Source of the DNA: Perilla frutescens
Taxonomy: Eukaryota; Streptophyta; Magnoliopsida; Lamiales; Lamiaceae
Length of the DNA stretch: 64,000 nucleotides
Direction of reading: 5' to 3'
NCBI GenBank assembly: GCA_026008535.1
Contig: BRKX01000011.1
Span: 45,120,183 to 45,184,182, forward strand
Position numbers and translations under genes: made by a program
Notes under the pieces: generated by a model
Seen by the model: the letters and a program-made list of their open reading frames with translations, nothing else
Told to the model about the DNA's origin: nothing
Databases searched by the model: none
Shown here: positions 35,547 to 46,537 of the stretch, one piece after another
Position numbering within the stretch: the stretch's first letter is position 1
Layout of the letters: each line of letters begins with the position of its first letter

Positions 35547-37311
35547 TCTAATAAAATTCATAGATATAATTAATTAATTATGTGCATAGTAACCACACTT
35601 TGAAATACAACTTAGCTGCCGGTGTTTATGAAATTTGAACTGGAATTGAAATTTTAATCTCGAGCTGTCTTACTCCATTACCCGATCATCCCATGGACGA
35701 CTCTGACTGTTTTTATTTAATGGTTTAATGGGTTAGACCAGAAGGCCCCTTCAAAATAATTTGAGTTCCAACCAGCTATTTGTTTACTTATTTATCTTGA
35801 CACATCCAACCAACTATGAGTCTATAATCAATGAGTCCAAATTATTGTGAATTCATTCTTGGGTTTTGTCCGAAAGACTTCATAAAGAAAGAAAGACTCC
35901 TTCCGATATATATTATTTTTTCACGTGGATTAAAAATAGTATTAGAAACGTGGATTATATATACAAACAAACTTCATACAGGGACGATACACTCATGTAC
36001 TAGGTGTAATTAGTAATTACTAGTATAATGGTTCAAGGGAAATATAACTTTATACATGTCCCGGAGGGGATATTTTAGTGGTGGAGTGAGATTGTTTGGA
36101 GACCAAAGATCATGAGTTCGAGAATTTCCTCAATACCACAGATTGTGTGTGTGAGTAAATAAAAATAAAAAATATATGTATATAACTTTATACATATCAT
36201 ATTACTTAGACATTTTCGTGAATATGTTACATCGTTAGAATTAATATCATAAAGTAGTATTTATTATTTCATTCTGTTATCACACTGACATCCAATAAAA
36301 TTTCTGGAAGAAAATTAAAGGTGGATGTTCCGCATCAAAATATGAAAAGGGTAATTATATTCACCATCCTTATTTTTTACTAATCCATACCTTAATTAAA
36401 ATATAAATATATAATTTTTTAGACATTTTTGTCCCTGATCCCCTCCCCCAAGTCCCCAACTAATTTAAAAATATAGCAAAATAGAATACAATCTTCAACT
36501 AATTTAAAATATAAGAAACTAAAATACAATCCCCAATTTATAGCCTTATATTTAAAATCTATAATAAAATAAAGTAGATTGTCTCCCCATTTTTTAGTCA
36601 CGACTATTTTAAAAATTCTACCAACCTAAAATATAACCCACACTGAAACCATCCTAATAATAAGAAAATGAAAAAAAAAATGAAATAAAAGAATAATGTG
36701 ATTTTTAGGTGTTGTTACGAATGAGAGAAAGCTTCCTCTTCTTTCTCACCGTCCCTACATTCGATCCAACCCCTCCAGTTGAAGGATTTCATTAAAATCT
36801 TCTGATGATGGCGTGTCAGACAAGCTAATGATTCAAATATTTGATAATTTGGTCATCATTCAATTGTGTTGCTCCTTGGTTGGAGAAAGCAGTTTTATTT
36901 GTAAAATTGAATGAAAGAAATTGATTATTATCTGTCACTTGTCATTGACTCCTTCACAATCTTTATATTCTTTGCAATCGTATTCTCCATCTCTTTTGTA
37001 TTTTGTCATACTCATAACTCGATAGTGTATGATGAAAGAAAGAGGCTCTACAATTTAATTTTCTTTTTAAAAGAATACATGTATCATTATCTCTCTTTTT
37101 CTCTCTCTCTTTTTTTTAAAAAAAATTAATTTGTTCTTTATTATCTCTTTTTTCTTCTATTTGGTGTTCTTTTTTTTTTTCACGTGTCTATGATTGTTTA
37201 AGGGGTTTTTTTTCCTTTTGTCTTTGCTTTTTATTGTATGAATTGTTTTACAGTTTTTTTGTTTTCTTTTTTATTATTTAAGGTGGGGGCTATATTTTGG
37301 GTTTTGTAATT
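35547..37311. other. Unassigned AT-rich intergenic sequence
   Basis: No gene recognised. Low-complexity T-rich stretches at 37080-37260. Short open frames here (for example 35831-36013, 36911-37129) show no domain or conserved motif. Confidence 0.4.
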
Positions 37312-37470
37312 TAGAGGGGGTGTATTCAATTGGGATTTTATTAGATTTTAAAGGATTTTAAAAAGTCCATGGATTTATAAAATCAATAGACTCCACATGG
37401 AGTCTCGCTAACTTGGGTATGGATTTCAAATAGATTTCGGATGATTTTAATAGATTTGAAATCCTTCTTC
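37312..37470. mobile_element. Truncated MITE-like terminus
   Basis: gagggggtgtattcaattgg followed by gattttaaaggattttaaa and its partial complement resembles the end of common plant hAT-type MITEs. The opposite terminus is absent; a GC-rich fragment starts at about 37472. Confidence 0.4.
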
Positions 37471-37471
37471 A

Positions 37472-37839
37472 CAGCGGTCGCTGGGACACAGCGAGCGCTG
37501 AGTATGTAATCCAGTGACCGTTGGGGTGCAAGCCGAGGACTAAATTAAAACCAGCGACCACTGGAAGCCAGCGGCCGCTGGGAATTAGGCACTTAAGCCC
37601 CCGCGAGCCCTAATTCATAACATAATTGCGCCCCTCTCTAAAAAAACACAGACGAACTCTCCTCCACCGCGCCCCCCGCCCTGTCTCGCCACCATCGCTG
37701 GAACCAGACCCCGTCGCCGCTGTCTCGCCATCCCCGCTGGAAACTATTTTTGGGTTTCCTACTATCGAGGAACGAGAGAAACCCAAGGGGTTTAATGTGA
37801 ATGCAGGTTGGATTGAATTGATTGAGTTTCATAATTGGG
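37472..37839. other. GC-rich fragment with GCGGTCGCTGG words, possible LTR remnant
   Basis: Much richer in G+C than its left neighbour. Words gcggtcgctggg, gcgagcgctg, gtgaccgttgg, gcgaccactgg and gcggccgctggg recur at 37475-37590, followed by a Pro/Ser-rich open frame (37626-37889) without recognised homology. The pattern resembles the GC islands inside the LTRs of this window, so it may be a piece of an older LTR. It ends where the outer retrotransposon begins. Confidence 0.35.
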
Positions 37840-39747
37840 TGTTTAGTGATTATTTGTACTGTTTTATTGTAGGAATTAAGTATCTTTAGTATGTGTTTTT
37901 TCTGTGTTTTTGTGTGATTTTTATGTTGTTTCCTTCACTTTTGCTCTTTTGGTGAGTTATGTCAGATTTGCACAACATCTTGAGAAAATAGAGGATATAT
38001 GACTGCAAAATTTGAGGGATTCAAGACAATTTTAAGATAGAGAATCGAATAAGGAGCGCGTGGCAAGTTGAATCAGGTCAATCGGCCAAGAAACGAGCGA
38101 GAACAAAGCAAAACCGTGGAAGCTGTCAAAGACAGAGCTGAGCCCCGCGCGCGCGCACAACGCACGCGACCGTGCTCGGCAGCCCTCGGCCCAAAGGCCC
38201 CCACGAGCATGCGGTGCTGTGCCGGTGCGCAGCAGGCACGCATCCCAGCCCCGCGAGCGTGCGACACACTGCCGACGTGCGGTGTGCCCAGTCCAGCTAT
38301 CCCGATCAGTTTCGCACGCTGTGATCAGTCCAACTCTTCCCTTCTTTCAGTTCCAGCTTTGAACTAAATTTTCCTCATAATCCCTTCACATGGCTAGCTT
38401 GAGAATTTTAGATTAAGGGAAGACTTTTTGAAGCCTAGATTGGTAGGGGAGTGGGGGATTTAATTTCCTAATTACTACTCTCTTAGCTTTTGTCCCCCAA
38501 CTCCCATAAAGAGATATTTGACAAAATCCCCTCATATCTTTACACAATAACTTCCTCTCTCTCATCATCACCTCTCACTTATCAACCCCCCCACCAACTA
38601 TCTATCGATCAACCATTCACTCCATTCACCATCTCCCATTCCACTCTCTCTTTCTCTCTCCCCATACATACCACTCTCATACTTCACCATTCTTCACCAC
38701 CGTTCCAAAGAGAGAGAAAGGAGCAGGAGAAGAGACAAAGGGGCTAGAGCTTAAGGAAGAAGGCCCGAGAAGAGAAGTTCAACTCCAAGCCGTCAACGGA
38801 AGCTAGGCTTGGGAAAGAAGCTCCACTTTGATGACGGCCCGAGAAGAGAAACCTCACTTCAAGTAGACCGCGATAGCTAAGCTTGAACGAGGAACTCCAC
38901 TTTGGTAATTCTTTCTTTTAGCTTTAGCCCATCTGTGGGGATTTGTCCCAAACTCTCGAGACAACAAATATTGTAGAAGTTTGTATTTTATTTATCTTTG
39001 GATTTATGAAATGAATGGCTTTTATGATTATTGTGTGATCTTGAGCATGGTGTTGGGCTAATTCCTACATTAGAAGGTAGATAATCGATTTGGGTTCGAT
39101 TTTATGCTTGTGATGGTTGGTTTCTTGTTGATTGGAATTGTGCTTGATTATGTTGGGTAATTGGCCACTACTTAGCATTGCTAGGCTTTAGATGAGACCG
39201 AGAGAAGATTCTATAGCCCGAACTTGGTTCCTTCAACATTAGATGGACTAGGTTTCATAAGCTTAATTGTTAATCTTTAGGTGGACTGGGTACATAAGCC
39301 TATTGGTTCGTATGATATAGCCGATAGAGGTTTAACGGATAGACGGTGACAGTAATTGGAGTTAAACCAATTGAAGGGACTATCATACGACCAGGATTAA
39401 CATAATCAACTTGACTCAAGATAAGAGATAAATCAATGAGAAAATCTACACCCTAATGCTCTTCTCATAATCCTATCCTCTATCTTTGTGATCAGTGGTG
39501 TCTTTAGTTAATTTTACTTGCTTTATTTCATTGGTTTAGTTAAAACCATCCAAGCCCTTGTTTAGAGTGTTTAGATTATATTTAAATTCATATGCATGTT
39601 AGCATTTATAGCCTAGAAAGGTAATTGTCCAAACGAAGCTTTCCTCGAGAGGCACAACCCGAGTTGGCTCTCCGCCCTACAATCGACCCCGTCCTCTTGC
39701 GGGTCCGGATCAAAGTAGTTTGCATAGTGCGATTCGACATTCAATCA
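37840..39747 (+). repeat. Outer element 5' LTR, 1908 bp
   Basis: TGTTTAGTGATT to ATTCAATCA. Contains a GC island (38130-38300), a T/C-rich stretch (38480-38710) and a tail ending in a segment absent from the truncated 3' LTR. The end is set by the PBS-like motif two bases downstream. Predicted frames inside (38068-38367, 39625-39834 and others) overlie the island or the tail and are not genes. Confidence 0.75.
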
Positions 39748-39749
39748 AC

Positions 39750-39767
39750 TGGTGTCGTTGTCGGGGA
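39750..39767 (+). other. PBS-like site of the outer element
   Basis: tggtgtcgttgtcgggga resembles the tRNA-Asp-type primer site (TGGCGCCGTTGCCGGGGA) usual for Athila/Tat elements, with C-to-T changes. Confidence 0.65.
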
Positions 39768-40197
39768 AAGCTTTAGGCGTATTGTCTTTTTATGCTATAA
39801 TTGTTTTCGTGTTTGTGCTTTTGTGTTTGCTTAGTGTTTGTGTTTTCGTGTTGTTTTATTTTGTTTTGTTATCTGTGTTTTTGGGTGTCTTATGTTGTTT
39901 TGTTTTGGTTTTGTTCTTTGTGTTTTTCTTTTAGCTTTCATCTCTTCTTCCTCAGTTGCGTGTGATCCTTTTTCTTGTTTAAATCTGTGTATGATAGGTC
40001 AAAAATATCTAAACAGGAAGCTAGCCCTATGTTCAAAAACATTTACAGACCAAGAAGGATTGGGGTGCCCAACTAGGAAGGGGAAAGTTCGAGTGAAGCT
40101 TACTCTTTGCGTAACAAAGCTCAAAATGAAGACCAGCAATGTGAGCACTTAGTCAAGCCGATCGTGCTCAATGACCCTCCATGATAATCTACTAAGG
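39768..40197 (+). other. Interior of outer element, 5' part
   Basis: A T/G-rich leader followed by roughly 150 bp that might be a remnant of gag. No domain can be recognised. The frames at 39752-40152 are short and repeat-rich (Phe/Val/Leu). Confidence 0.4.
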
Positions 40198-40202
40198 CTC
40201 TG

Positions 40203-41575
40203 TGGTGCGTCGTTTTTCACCAAAAATAAATATCCCGACTTCCGTCGGTAAGCCCACACTGCAGAGTACAGTGGCGAGCGGGATCGTCTTCCAAGGGACC
40301 GGCGAGAATTACTCTATACTTCCAATCTGTATAACCAAACTTTCAAGGGGTTTTTGTGATTTTAACAAAATAAATGAAATTAACAAATAGATAGAGAGAT
40401 GCACAATTGAACAGAATGAACATATTTAAAGTATTAGAAGAAATATTACGGATTCCAATTAACTCCACCCTAGCTTACCTAAACCGATCCTCGATGCAAA
40501 GATTAATTTAATTAACTCATGCAAACCGGTTATAGCCACCAAAGACGCTTCTGACGCGACCTAATTTCTCCTTAAATTCTCAATAATCAGGAAGACGCTT
40601 CACCAATTATTTCCCTAATCGACTGACAACCGTAAGAGACGCTCTATAGGTTTAATGAGCCGACATCATTGAGCACTAGAGAAGCCCGATTCAAAACCAA
40701 CAGACTCTGACGCAGGACTATCGAATTAAGACTGTTATTCCCCTGGTTCTGAAGAACCGTTTTACCACTAATTAAACTTAAACCACAATTACGGATGGCC
40801 GGTTTAATTGGCTACTAATTAATTCCGAATTACTAAATATGTACACCTACCTAGCAATATTGAAACAATTAATGACTCGAAATACCGAAAATAACAGATG
40901 CATGCAAATTAATTAAACGAGATAAACAAATTAGATCTCACAGTTTAGCTATGCCAGGGCTTCGTTAATTGTCATCGGAATAAGAAGAACTTAGCTTGAT
41001 TGCATAATTAAATCAAACCTCCAAAGTATCATATAGCAGAACACGATGAAAACTAACGAAGAAGAAAATAATAGTTGCTGGGAACGTGTCTCTGGCTCTG
41101 TTTTTCGTGAATATGGAATGAATAATAAAGAAATAAGTCCTAATCTATATATAATATCCTTAATTAAAACATTAGATAAGGAAATAAAATCCTAAATCAA
41201 TCTAAACTAGGAAACATAGCAAGAGGAGGATTCTTGAGGCGGTGGGAAGCTCAATTCCGTATCCAGGTCATGGTTTGGGCCGAGAATCAGATTTTGCAAG
41301 CCCAAAACGCGCGTAGAGGCCTAGGTTCTAGAACTTCCGCTCCAGTTTTCCAGCTGCAAGCCCTTACGACCGGATCTACTCAGACTCGAATTTTGCTCTT
41401 TCTTCACTTAGATTCTTTTTGCACCAAAAACCTGCCATTTTCTCCAACTTTGTACTACATCCCTACACGACTCAACAAACACATCATTCTTCCAAAATAC
41501 ACAAGTATAGGGCAATTAATTAGGAGAAATGGCACCAAAAGATAACTATAAAAATAAGTAAAATACGTCCTATCA
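40203..41575 (-). mobile_element. Solo LTR, 1373 bp, with 5-bp target duplication
   Basis: Plus-strand ends TGGTGCGTCG and GTCCTATCA, so on the minus strand TGATAGGAC to GCACCA. ctctg flanks it at 40198-40202 and 41576-41580. A moderately GC-rich patch (41230-41370) lies about 205-345 bp from the minus-strand start. Its length and TGATAG start resemble the solo LTR at 20875-22228. Nested in the interior of the outer element. Confidence 0.88.
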
Positions 41576-41580
41576 CTCTG

Positions 41581-42740
41581 TCCAGCTCGGGACATTAAAA
41601 TGAGCGCTGTATGGGAGGCAACCCATGATTTTATTGTTTTCTTAATTTGATTTAAGTTTTACCTATTTAGTATGTTTAAGTTTGTATTTTTGTTGTTGTC
41701 TCGTAGGGACGGAGAGTTGAAGTGCACCACTGGGGAGGAAACTGATGTATAAAATGGCTAAGTGTAGGCCGCCGGCGCGGCACCAGCGCGACCGCGGCAC
41801 ACCCCTCTCGGCGGCAAGCCACTGCGAGCGTGCAGCTCCCGTCGGTGTGGCCCTTCACATGCTCAACTCCAGCTGCGGGCGCGGCCCCCTTCTGCCGGTG
41901 CAGGCCCCCAAGCGTGGCCACTCCGCGAGCGCGGGTGGTCCTGCAAGCGCGCACCCTCTGCCCTACAAATAAAGGGTCCAGTTCAACCCTAACTCCTCAC
42001 AAGCTCCACAAGCACCTCCACCACCTTTTCAACCACCTGAGCAATGAAGTTATTTTTATTTGTTCTTATGTGTTTTTGTGTTTAGTGTGTGTTGTTAACT
42101 ATTTTACTATTTTCGTATTATTTTCATTGTTCTTGGTTTGTTGTTTGTGTTGTTATGTAGGAACCTGCGCTTGTTGCCGGTCTTCTATATTCTGTAATGT
42201 TTTCTCTTCCCTTTTATTTCTTGCATTGAGGACAATGCATGATTTAAGTGAGGGGTGAACTTGTATTTTATGTCTTTATGTTTATATTTTTGATTTTATG
42301 TTGGACTTTGTTATGTTTTGAATTTTTAAAATTTTTGTATTTTATTATGTGTCTTTTTAAGTCCTGTCTTTGATTTTTGTCTTGGTTATGTTGTGTTTTA
42401 TTTATTGAAACCCGCGCTAAGCATGATTTAACTTATCTAATTGTCAAACTTGAGAATTTAGGATATGAATCATTAAGGGATTGTTGTTAAGTTGATCATG
42501 TTGCATGAAATTGTTCCAATTATTTTATTTTAGAATTCGAGTTGCCTTGAGAATGATTTTATTTTGATGATTTGTGTTGTGGGGTCTCGTCCTCTAAGAA
42601 TTTGAAAACCTGTTCCGTTCTACTATCAAATGTATCAATTATGCTAGAAAAAATATTCTCTCCTCTAACTTCCTATCATTTGATATATTTATTAAAAAAA
42701 TGAATAAAATGTTATGAATGTTTCAATAAAGGGAGGATAA
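41581..42740 (+). other. Interior of outer element, 3' part
   Basis: Begins with the Athila/Tat-type gggaggcaacccatg motif. A GC-rich island (41755-41960) holds gcgcggcacc, gcgaccgcgg and gcgagcgcgg words. T-rich non-coding sequence follows up to the nested Tekay-like element. Overlapping open frames in both strands of the island are compositional. Confidence 0.55.
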
Positions 42741-42745
42741 TAAGG

Positions 42746-44892
42746 TGTAATACCCCGAAAATTTTATTATCTAAATTTAATTAGAAATATATATATATAT
42801 CCAATAGTTAGAATAAGTGAAATATCCAAAACCTTCATGCATTAAAAGAATGGTCTATGTTACCCTTAAGAGTAAGCTAGGGAAGGAAATAGACCGTTGT
42901 AGATCCCTTTCTAGGTGAAGAGAGTCGTTTAGTGGATTAGAGATACCCAAAATATTCTTGTATTTTACTCAAAACCCTAAATGTGTATGTATTGTGATTA
43001 ACCAAAATTTATTTATTTGAAAGCAACTATATTTAATTAGTTTGAGATAAATATGTACACATGCAATTAAATAATATTTACCTATATGTTAGAGCAAAAT
43101 AAAAAAAAACGTAATATAATATATATATATAGTATATTTAAAGATGTTGTATACATTTTTCTCTAGGATTAGGTGTAAAATTTTAAAGAAATATTAGGTT
43201 AGTGTATATTTTATTATTCAATCTCAATACATCTTCAATTGTTCTCGTGGAGTCATATTGTGCTAAATATTATTATATTAGTATTTTGGTTGATATATGT
43301 ATTATTGTATAGTTGTTATATGAAAAATTAGAGTGGTACGGATAATATTTAATTATGGGCTAAGGAACCCATTACCACTATATAGTATCAAAAATTTATA
43401 ATAGTAAGATACGTGTCATTAAGATAAAAAAAATAGCTAGGGTATGTGTCCTCAATATATACATTTCCAAGAGTGACTCTTACTTATCAAAAGTTTAAAT
43501 ATTTAGTAAATATAACTATAGTGCGTAAAATCCAAATTTCATTAAATCATATTCTCTCATTTTATGCTTAGGGGGAAAAGAAGTTCTGTTTAGAAAATAG
43601 ACTTCGGTAAGGTAAAATTTATTTTCGTTCTTCAGTTAGTTTAATTCAAAATCTTGGAGTTCGATTCATATTTAGTATTTAAAATGTAATATAATTCCTA
43701 AAAAAAAACTTATATATATATCACTTATTTCAATTAATTAGACACTGCTAATTTGAATTAACTAAAGAACAAGGTCAAAGTTTGAGATTAGTTAATAATT
43801 CGTGATTTTCTTGTATTCTAAATAATTACACCAGAATTTAAAGGAAAAAAAAGATTTATTTACTTAATTTTATTTCGGGTGCAATTTTTACATATAATTA
43901 TGGTGATAGTTGGTCTAAGGAAAAATAGTAGAGTGAACAAATAGATATTAAAAGAAAGCTTAGGGATTGAGCTTTGATAGGAATTCTTTAGTTAAACTAA
44001 GCCAATGTTGGTTGTTGTAGGCCTAGAAGAGCTAGCAGAACCTGAACAAAACCAGCACAGAATTTGAAAGCTTATCTATTATCCAGGTGGGCTATTATAT
44101 TTTTGCAAATTGTATCTTTCGAGCTATTAAGCTCTGCTTTGTTAAAATTGCATATGTGACTATCTGTGTTAAATATTTACGTGCTACTGTATGTTGTCGG
44201 AGTCTCATAAACCAGCGCTGTGTCAATGTGAGTAGCTACAGTATGCATGCTTTATTTGTCCTGCCCTACTCCTTGTCGGTGAGACAAAAATGAAACACTT
44301 ATGGGTTATACTCATTGGGTATACTTGGCCATACTCAACTTTACGCGTGGTGATGTAGTACGGGTTGCGGGCAGTGACTGGTTACCCTCTTAAGCGCTTC
44401 ACGATAAAATATTTTGGTGAACTTAGGTTGCTTTAAATTTTAAAACCTCCTAAGCTTTACTACCTGCTTGAACACAGATAGATTACTTTAATAAAATGAT
44501 TTGCATAACTCGAATTGTAAAAAAACTTGCCCACTGAGTGCACTAGTACTCAGCCCAAATATTTTCAAATATTTTTCAGGTCAGTAGGCTGGCGCGTGGA
44601 GGTGACGATGCTGAGAGATGGGCTTTTGTTATTTACTTATTTTCCCATTGTCTCTTTTTGTTAAATATTCTGTTGATAATTAAGTCTCCGCGCTTGTAAT
44701 ATCCTTTTGTTAAACGCTAAGAACTCTTATCTTGGTGTTGTAAATAGGTATATATTATAATAAAGCATGTTTGATTATTCTGGGTCTTCTGTTGAGATTT
44801 TCATTAATCAGGTTACCCCCTTTCTTTCCCGCTTCTTAATTCCAACCCCCGTGGCGTCCATTCCTACGGTCTTCTGGGACCGGGGCGCTACA
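42746..44892 (+). repeat. Tekay-like 5' LTR, 2147 bp
   Basis: TGTAATACCCCG to GGGGCGCTACA. The 68-codon frame at 44087-44293 is present in both LTRs and is not considered a gene. Confidence 0.95.
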
Positions 44893-44895
44893 GAG

Positions 44896-44909
44896 TGGTA
44901 TTAGAGCAG
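44896..44909 (+). other. Tekay-like primer-binding site
   Basis: tggtattagagcag begins three bases after the LTR. It matches the initiator-Met tRNA complement except for one C-to-T change. Confidence 0.85.
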
Positions 44910-45468
44910 GTCTTGCAACTCTGCAAACCTGTTGGGTCAACTTATTTTATTTTTCTTTTTCATTAAATTCCCGTGTGATATTATATAAGTCCTCAGCTCG
45001 TCACTCACGCAATAGCCGAAAGGTACGCATGTTTTTATGCGGTTTTTAGATTTTAAAAGTTTACATTAATTGGTGAAATGTTAAGTTGTTGGAAATGAAA
45101 GATTGTGATTTTCCATATTGGCGGGAATGCCTTGAAAGATTGAGTCTTACACTGATTACTTACTGGTTTTGAGAATGAAATATGCCTGTGGGCGTACAGG
45201 ATTTTGTGTTAAACCATGCTGATTCTATTGTATACATGTGAGGAATTTGTTTATCTATGCTTTGGGCATACTTATGAATGTTTGATATATGTTGATTGCA
45301 CACATTGATAGTTGATTTGTATTTGATGTTGTGCTCTAGATGAGTACTTTGACTTGGAATTTGAGAACTTAAGATGAACTTAGCCTGTAGTTGTTGAACT
45401 TAGGCTAAACTTGTAAGAATTTATGAAAATGGTTGAACGTAGACTGATTGAGAAATTATACTAAGTAG

Positions 45469-46134
45469 ATGGCGGGGTGGCAGGTGAGACCTCGAAAGAG
45501 GTGTCGTACTCGTGTGACGATGGATGAGCGGATAGAGAGGTTTCGTGCATGTATTAGTAGACCAGGGAAGGATGTGCCAGAGTTCACCGCACGTTTTGTG
45601 ACTTTATGGATGACTGTCTCGGGTATCGGTGGTATTACAGAGGTAGAGGCTACGGCGAGATATATTATTGGACTACCTCAAGCCTGGAGACCATGGGCTG
45701 CAAGAGTTGCTGATATTTTCTCAAAGAGATCTCCGCCTACTTTTGCAGAGAAAGTCTATTTCTCGAGATTCTTCACGTATGTGCTACGGATTTGGGCAGA
45801 TAGACAATGTGTGGCTCCACAATTACCCGTAGTGGAGGAGGATATGGATATGTTTAGAGTACCATTTACATCGGTCTTACCAGCGGAGAAGACGATCGAG
45901 ATGAATCGTTCAGCACCACCCGCACCACAGTCGCCACTTATCACGATAGCATCGCATGATGATGAGGCCGGTCCATCTGGGACCTAGTTAGAGCCCATCG
46001 CAGAGGAGGACCCAGAGGAGAATCCTGATGAGGAGCCGATGGAAGTAACTGATGGATCTACGACGCTCCACTTTCGACGTGATTTCGATGCGAAGGGGCG
46101 TCCGGAGCACTGGTATATTCCGTCGTCTCCATAG
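45469..46134 (+). pseudogene. Extra gag-like ORF in the leader of the Tekay-like element
   Basis: An ATG-initiated frame of 172 codons lies between the PBS and the normal gag. It stops at TAG 45985-45987 and then stays open for 48 further codons with an acidic, Glu/Asp/Pro-rich stretch to TAG 46132-46134. The middle (VPEFTARFVTLW, then EATARYIIGLPQAWRPWAAR, then TFAEKV) has the pattern of the C-terminal half of retrotransposon gag: an aromatic-rich helix, a (Y/F)I-x-GL turn and a following basic helix. There is no zinc knuckle or protease. It is richer in G+C than the main gag and is not its duplicate at sequence level. Function unknown; it could be an accessory gag-derived protein or a captured gag piece. 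Confidence 0.55.
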
Positions 46135-46537
46135 ATATATGTATAGTTGTAGTAGTTTGAGTAGTTTAGTATATACTGATGCTGACATTTTGTTGTATCA
46201 TTAGCTCAGTAGCTTTTGTTAGTCGGAAACGTTGTCATTGTTATAAGACCATTCCGACATGAGGCATTTGATAGTTAGCCTCTTTTTGACTTAGTGGAAT
46301 AGACGGTATATTATATTTTTGATGTATAGATAATGTATATGTAGTACTCCACTCTCTTATATAAAAGTTCCGTTTCAGGATATCTTTTAGATTTATATAT
46401 GCGTTGTACATATATTCTTGGAAGGCTTTGTATATATATATTTCATTTTCTTTGCGAGATGTGTGGTTATTGTCTTTATTTTTCTTTTCGAATCTTTACG
46501 CAAGTGTTGATCGATTGGAGATTTGACTAGTTGCAGA

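Noticed and set aside
37626..37889. Pro/Ser-rich frame as a host gene start
   Set aside because: It runs across the boundary into the outer LTR and has no recognisable homology. A disrupted host exon cannot be excluded, but evidence is lacking.
38068..38367. Ala/Arg-rich frames in the GC islands (also 41745-41972, 53992-54282, 55903-56202)
   Set aside because: Open because of G+C-rich, stop-poor composition; they read open in several frames and are not conserved between the two LTR copies.
44087..44293. 68-codon frame in the LTR, repeated at 52405-52605
   Set aside because: Conserved only because both LTRs are near-identical; no domain.
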